From NCBI GenBank assembly GCA_023053685.1, contig JALIGW010000001.1, positions 230,380,434 to 230,444,433 of the forward strand: a DNA stretch of 64,000 bases, given 5' to 3'. The translations under genes were made by a program, and so were the position numbers. The notes below the pieces were generated by a model that saw only the letters and a list, made by a program, of their open reading frames with translations, was not told where the DNA came from and did no database searches. Positions 58,426 to 64,000 of the stretch are shown piece after piece. Within the stretch, counting starts at the first letter, position 1. Each line of letters begins with the position of its first letter. This DNA comes from Diadophis punctatus similis (Eukaryota; Chordata; Lepidosauria; Squamata; Dipsadidae).

Positions 58426-58740
58426 ATGGAGATTGGGATGTATGAGGAATTATTTGAAATGTTAAAAAATGTGTGTAAAACTTTAAAAGGTGATAAAAAA
58501 TCAGAAATTTTGTTGGAATATACAGAGTATGAAATAGGAGAAGAGTCAGAAATCTTGCTGGACAATACAGAGCAAGAAACAGGAGAGGAGGTGGTAAAAG
58601 TGAATATAAATGAGAAACAAGAAAATAACACTGAAGAAGAAGGGACTGAAAGCAAAAAACAACTTGATGATTTCACTGGGATTTACAGTGGCAAGAAAAG
58701 AGCTGAGAGAGGGGAATATCCCTTAAAAAGAATCAATTAA
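58426..58740 (+). CDS. Short acidic ORF1-like frame
   Basis: 105 codons starting MEIGMYEELFEMLKNVCKTL. Strongly acidic with repeated segments (ILLEYTEYEIGEESEILLDN and the following TEQETGEE), ending KRAERGEYPLKRIN. It may be the N-terminal part of an L1 ORF1-like protein; the RNA-binding domain is absent. An intact start and stop do not prove expression. Alternatively it is a chance frame in a purine-rich leader. Confidence 0.45.
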   Translation: MEIGMYEELFEMLKNVCKTLKGDKKSEILLEYTEYEIGEESEILLDNTEQETGEEVVKVNINEKQENNTEEEGTESKKQLDDFTGIYSGKKRAERGEYPLKRIN

Positions 58741-59083
58741 AGGGTAAAGTGGCAAATAGTGGGAAGAGATCAGAAAACATTGGGGTGAGAATCACATGAA
58801 TAATAAATTCAAAAGAGAGAAAAAGGACTTAGGAGAAAAGATATAAGAGACATAAAAAGAAAAAAAAAGAAAAAGAAAAAGTTAAGGGAATGGGACAAAA
58901 GGAGAAAACTAATAAGTGGAATTTTTGAGAGACCAAAGGAAAATGGTTAAAGAAGGGAAGGTTAGTGGAAAGAAAGAAAATAAGGTTCGTATTAGTAGAT
59001 TTAAGAAAACTGTATTAATACTATTAATGGTGGATAGTTAATTAAGTTAAAGGTTTGTGGTAAAATAGATCAGTAATTAATAG

Positions 59084-59322
59084 CACTTAGCACTTAGACT
59101 TATATACGGCTTCATAGTGCTTTACAGCCCTCTCTAAGCGGTTTACAGAGTTCAGCATATTGCCCCCAACAATCTGGGTCCTCATTTTACCGACCTCGGA
59201 AGGATGGAAGGCTGAGTCAACCTTGAGCCTGGTGAGATTTGAACAGCTGAACTGCTGAACTAGCACTCAGCTGAAGTAGGTTGCAGTGCTGCTTTTAACC
59301 ACTGCGCCACCTCGGCTCCTTA
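59084..59322 (-). mobile_element. tRNA-derived SINE, type 1
   Basis: Plus strand begins TAGCACTTAGCACTTAGACT and ends CCACTGCGCCACCTCGGCTCC. Nested in the L1-like element and so younger than it. Confidence 0.85.
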
Positions 59323-59868
59323 AGATATATGATAATAAATATATTTCTTATGGCAAAATAGATTAGCAGAAAAAGTGGGATGGGAAATTTGATATATTTT
59401 TAATTGTGGACAGTTAATTAAATTAAAGGGTTTCTGTGTATGATTTGAAGATGACGATGTATATTGATTATAGTAAAATAGAACAGTAAAAGGGTAATTT
59501 GCTTTAATTTCAAAGACAACTTAAATTAAATTAAATGAATTAAATTATGAGATGAAGTAGAAATATAGTGGGACAGAAAATATGAGAAATGTATGTAGTA
59601 AATAAGATAGTTAATTGATGTTATTGTAAGGGGTTAGGAATTTAGGGCGATTAGTAATATTATGTATGTATCAAGAAGAAAATAAGGTAAGATAAAGAAA
59701 CATGTAAGGAGAAGATTTTTGGTTGAAATTGAAATAGAGATATGAGATGAAATGGATTATGTATTTGGAAAGCTCTGTAAGATTGATCCGGACAACACTT
59801 TGTTCATAAAATATGTAATGTTTGTTGGGGAAAAAAACTTTTTATATATAAAAAAGACTGATATAAAC

Positions 59869-61517
59869 AATGTGTGGGAAGCCATTAATCAATTCAACCA
59901 GTTGAGGAAGGACTTCATGACTTGCTTATAGTTGTGCCATTGGCCCAAAAGGATCTCTAAGGGAGTTCCAAACAAGCAGTCCCCTTTGGAGTTTCCCTTT
60001 CAATAATAACTTCATCAGTAACTTGCCACCAAGGGGCAGCTTTCTTTTTAGGCCATGGGCAAATGATCTCATCTCTGCCAGAAACATACAATCCCAATCT
60101 TATCCCATTGGGAAGTTGTTCTCCAGAACTAGCAAGCAGACAAGCATCAATGAGATAATCGCTCCCCTACCCCTTCCTCCCTCCCTCTCTCTCTCTCTTT
60201 CCCATATTCAGTATCTTCTTTTTCTCCAAGCATAGGAATTTTCAGTTCCTTCCCAGTTTGTAAAAAGAAAACATTAGATATTAACAGTTCAAAGCTCTTT
60301 TTTGTTATCTCTGGAGCCCCCAAAGATTATGCCAATGGAAATTGGTTGCAAAGCATCAAAAAGTGATGCGATTTTCAGCTGGGTTTAGGTGGGAAATACA
60401 AGGGAGAACGTATCTTAATCTACTGATAGGCATAACATATCCAGCCAATTTCCACCAAGTGGAAAAATATAAACATTTCAACCTGGTTTCGTCTGATGAT
60501 ATCAGCGTTACACTGTCCTTTCCCCTGTGACCCTCAGCTGATAAAGAAAAATGTGGCTTTCAAATTTGTGCTGTCTGACTGTACATTAGTAAACTATTTA
60601 AAATACCCTACAATTCAAAACAGGTAGGTTCACTTACTTAGTAATTTGCAAAATCTATATGGAATTTCTTCATTCAGAGGTTTTGCTTGGGTAGTAGTTT
60701 TTCTTTTTTCTTTTAATTTATTTTGTACTCAACTATCAGATTAAAGTACAGATTAAAGATCAAGACTTGGTACTTTATTAGTCTGGAGACGCTTTGTTTT
60801 TAATATGTATATTTGTAGACTACTGATGAACTGAAAAATTCAGAGAAACAGGCTATTTCAAGTTGCATCTCTGAAGCGAAATAAAAGTTATTTTTTAATG
60901 AAACACTTTACAGTTTAGGCAATAAACTATTTAGATTAGGGGAAAATTAAACTAGAAGTAAAAGAAGGAATCTTGGTATTGATTTGTAAATACTCAAAAC
61001 TATAATGAAAACAGTGGAATGTTTTAATTAAAAACATGAGATGTTATGTTTGATTACTTCTGCTTTTCTTTTTTCTTGTGCAAATAAATTTTAAAATATT
61101 ATAACTGGGGCTTCTTAAGTGACTGAAGCCATAAATCTTACTTTTGTGTGCCTATTCATCTCAGGCTTTTAGACAGTAACTAAGAAGTACCCTGAAAGAA
61201 CTATAGCATCGCATCACTCATTTAAGGTTGACATGATGCCACAGCCATCAGCAGGAGAGGCTTTTTAAAAGTAATGACTCTTCAATATGCTGAGAGGCAA
61301 AGATAAAATAAAATTCCTAATGTTGTTTTGGTCAGATATAATATTGGCCAGATTCCTTTGTCAGTGATGCTCTACAGTTTTTTTTCTTTTCAATATGCAC
61401 ATGAAGAAACCTTCTTTTTGTTCACTTTTATTTTTCTTTGTAAATATTATATTATGTTCTGTTGGAGGACTCCAGGTGATTCGTTTCCAAAGTGGGAAGA
61501 TATAAAAGATGCCAGAT
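59869..61517. other. No recognised gene
   Basis: AT-rich unique-looking sequence; a CT run near 60180-60200. Nothing identified. Confidence 0.4.
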
Positions 61518-61817
61518 CAGGGGTATCAAACTCGATTTCATTGAGGGCCATATCAGGGTTGTGTTTGACTTCGGAGGGGGGGGCAGGGTGTGCGTGGCTG
61601 GGTAAGCATGGCCAGGGTGAGCATGGCCAACTTGACATCACTCGTGTTGGGGGCACCTGTGGTGGCCAAGTGCTAAGGCAGGACTTCCCTCAGACCCTCC
61701 CTCACTCTCACTATAATATCCTTCCTTCCTTCCTGTTTCCAGGGTGGCCCCAAGGACCAGATCTAAGCACCCTGTGGGCTGGATCCAGCCCGCCTGGCCT
61801 TGAGTTTGACACCCATG
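61518..61817. mobile_element. hAT-type element, GTGTCAAACT family, TSD TGCCAGAT
   Basis: A 300-bp element from CAGGGGTATCAAACTCGATT to GAGTTTGACACCCATG with a perfect 8-bp duplication TGCCAGAT at 61510-61517 and 61818-61825. Related to the 32824 copy (GAGGGCCATATCAGGGTTG is the inverse of its right part). Confidence 0.9.
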
Positions 61818-61825
61818 TGCCAGAT

Positions 61826-63102
61826 GATTGGTGAAGAGTTAAGGAAGCACTTTATTTTGTCCAAGATCAACGAAGAATGTTGGACACTTGGTGCCCCTTT
61901 GTCATCTTTTTTTACAAATTTCTATTCCATCGAAATTCCTCTTTTAAAATTGCAAATTAAACAAAATATTCTCCCCATAACCTAATTTTTGTCTCTATGC
62001 AGTTCTGAAATCTTTTCAGTCCTGGTTCAACAAAATGTTCATTAGGAGTTGCCAGAAATATTAAACAAATAGTTTATTCCTGATCAAATAATCAAACTTT
62101 GCATTTCTTCTTTTTGCTCTTCACAATCTTGATCTTCCAATGGTATTGCAGGATTTGATCTTTCATTAATCTTTGGCATTCAAAAGAAGTCTTCAAAGTT
62201 TTTGCCAATCTGCTTTCTACGTCCCATAAAGAGGTATTATTCAGGATTTCCTGTTGCAGCTGTTTCATCTCCAGATCTTTTCCTTGATTTGTCTTTTGTA
62301 TTTCCATTTTGGTAATATCAATTTAGTTGACTTCCATTGTTCAATCTCTTTATGTGAGGTAACAGGTTTTTTTTTTAGGTTTTTCTCATCATGTAACAAT
62401 TTTCCCACTGAATTTTCTATCTTTTCTGAGATATTAATACCTCAGTCCAGTTTTTTTAAAATTCTTTAAGTAAGAAAAAGTTAAAGCTAGCTTAGCCATT
62501 ATAACTCTTTTCTGCCTTGTTCTTTAGTTCTGTCTAGAGTCCATTTGCAGCTTTCATCAATCCTCTGTTGTGAGTATGGGCTAGGGTTCCATTTCAGTCA
62601 TTTCCAATGAATATATTATTATATACTTGTTTTTAAAAGTAACCAATATTCCAAATATCTCTGGTCTTCCAGTTGTCTGAGCCCAATCTGGCCTTCTGGT
62701 GTGAGTCATGGGTGAAAAAGAAGATCAGCGAGTAGACTATTCCTTCAAAGCTCTGTGGAGGAGAAAACAGGAGATCACCCAACAGTGCTCCGAATGGCAC
62801 CATAAAACAGGTCTCCCATGGTTTGAGTGCCAAGAGCTGAGATGACATCTTTGTTCTCAGAAGTGACAGAGCTTCTAATAGGGACTGATACTCACTTTCT
62901 AATCACATTCAATATTGAGTTTAACCACTTTATGAATATTGGAGACTTTCAAAACAGTGTGGTTCATTTGAAACTTGCTGAGTTTCACCTTCTTCTTTGG
63001 ATTTAAGACATTGTAAACAGAGAATTAAGAATTTAAAATATATACAATATACAATTGGCAAAAAGCAAAAAAAAAGAATTTTGATTTAAGATATGATAGC
63101 AA
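61826..63102. other. No recognised gene
   Basis: The minus strand at 62307-62092 gives a lysine- and glutamine-rich short frame (KDLEMKQLQQEILN) that could be a coiled-coil relic of an L1 ORF1, but this is weak. No other signal. Confidence 0.35.
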
Positions 63103-63330
63103 TAGCAATAGCACTTTACTTATATACCGCTTCATAGTGCTTTACAGCCCTCTCTAAGCGGTTTACAGAGTTCAGCATATTGCCCCCAACAATCTGGGTC
63201 CTCATTTTACCGACCTCAGAAGGATGGAAGGCTGAGTCAACCTTGAGCCTAGTGAGATTTGAACAGCTGAACTGCTGAATTAGCAGTCAGCCTGCAGTCG
63301 CAGCATTTAACCACTGCACCACTTCAGCTC
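63103..63330 (-). mobile_element. tRNA-derived SINE, type 1
   Basis: Plus strand begins AGCAATAGCACTTTACTTAT and ends AACCACTGCACCACTTCAGC. The sense tail is ATTGCT repeats. Confidence 0.85.
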
Positions 63331-64000
63331 TGATAAATCCAAATTCAAAGCTCCATAATTATTTTTCCCATTTAATCCTCTATATGCTATTGGGACAAAT
63401 CATATCTTATCCTAACTTTATTCCCAGAATTATTGCAGATAAAATAAGCAAATCTTATTGTTGTGAAATTTTTATTAACACAGTGCAATGAAATGTGCAC
63501 TAGGAGATGGAGTAGGGGGTGGGGAATTCTCAGCAGCACCACAGCTGCCCAGGAAGGAGGCAGCACATTCCAGAGAGAAGCCCAAATTAAGAGACTGTGA
63601 AGTCCTGAGTTGGATGTGGGAGGGAGGAAGAAGTTCAAAGTAGCCACACCTTAGAATCTCTCATGGTGTATCTGTTAGATTAGAAGGCTATAACTTCTAA
63701 GTTTTTAGAGTTCTACATTGTGATTTTTTAAATATTTCATACATATAAATAAATGAATAAATAGGTTTGTATCACCAGAATAAATTAATATTTCTATCTC
63801 TGGCAAGATATAACAGGCTGTACTTGGCTTTTAATTTTAGAAATACAGTGTACGGAGTTCAACCAGATTCTTCTGTTTGGCTACTGAGACAGAATACAAC
63901 TATTTTGTTCAAATGGCATCCAATCTGTTTTAATGTCTCTTGTTTCATACAGGTTGCTCTGATATAGAAAATTGTATGAAAAAAATGCCAGATTAGCAAG
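63331..64000. other. No recognised gene
   Basis: Nothing identified to the window end. Confidence 0.4.

Larger units (their letters stand above)
57515..59853 (+). mobile_element. Second ORF2-less L1-like element, TSD 15 bp
   Basis: A 2.3-kb plus-strand element with a 15-bp duplication AAGACTGATATAAAC at 57500-57514 and 59854-59868. The 5' end GAGGGGACCCGAAGCG starts a GC-rich leader of about 300 bp with CTTCGGACCGG twice, then a purine-rich leader, a 105-codon frame, and a long AT-rich 3' part ending TTTTTATATATAAAA. No endonuclease or reverse transcriptase is present. A SINE is inserted at 59084-59322. The L1 relationship is inferred from layout, long duplication and A-rich end. Confidence 0.65.

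Overview
The window looks like squamate reptile nuclear DNA, most likely from a snake. It is AT-rich and full of eukaryotic interspersed repeats. It carries Sauria SINEs, a Bov-B LINE 3' end, CR1 and L2-type LINE pieces, many short hAT elements, and long GATA, ATT, TA, TG, GAA and TTCC microsatellites. I found no host exon, tRNA or rRNA gene, operon or bacterial feature. Every protein-coding segment I can recognise belongs to a transposable element, and almost all are broken. The species call is inference; the repeat calls come from motifs, terminal repeats and target-site duplications (TSDs) read in the sequence.

Layout. 1-9.2 kb: hAT transposase 3' end, a terminal-inverted-repeat element with internal tandem units, a short hAT element, a LINE endonuclease remnant, a GATA/GGAT microsatellite, and an internally deleted piggyBac between TTAA sites. 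9.2-15.0 kb, the most striking block: one ATT microsatellite interrupted by two minus-strand R4/Dong-like retrotransposons. The first is nearly complete: a 17-unit 53-bp leader array, a reading frame of about 1.1 thousand codons with Myb-like, reverse transcriptase, zinc-knuckle and restriction-like endonuclease regions, and two nonsense codons. The second is 5'-truncated. 15-35 kb: TA-flanked MITEs (one holding a solo LTR), a 2.2-kb L2-like LINE, hAT MITEs, SINE fragments tangled with TA/TG microsatellites, and a GC-rich inverted-repeat element with CpG-rich NRF1-type motifs. 37-49 kb: nested hAT elements and SINEs, CR1 fragments, another R4-type endonuclease fragment, a Bov-B 3' end, and Sauria SINEs. 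49-51.8 kb is quiet. 51.8-60 kb: a SPIN-like hAT inside a SINE, a SINE split by both a hAT MITE and an L1 that carries ORF1 only, and a second ORF2-less L1-like element. 60-64 kb is mostly quiet, with one hAT element and one SINE.

How it works together. This is a record of layered transposition rather than a gene system. Thirteen short hAT-type insertions keep 8-bp duplications (ten perfect, three with one mismatch), and three of the perfect ones share the target core TCTAGA. Nesting gives a relative order: SINEs and TA-flanked MITEs are the older hosts; hAT elements, a solo LTR and an ORF1-only L1 are later arrivals. The best candidates for something not yet well described are the double R4/Dong insertion with its leader array, the two ORF1-only L1-like elements, and the GC-rich hairpin element.
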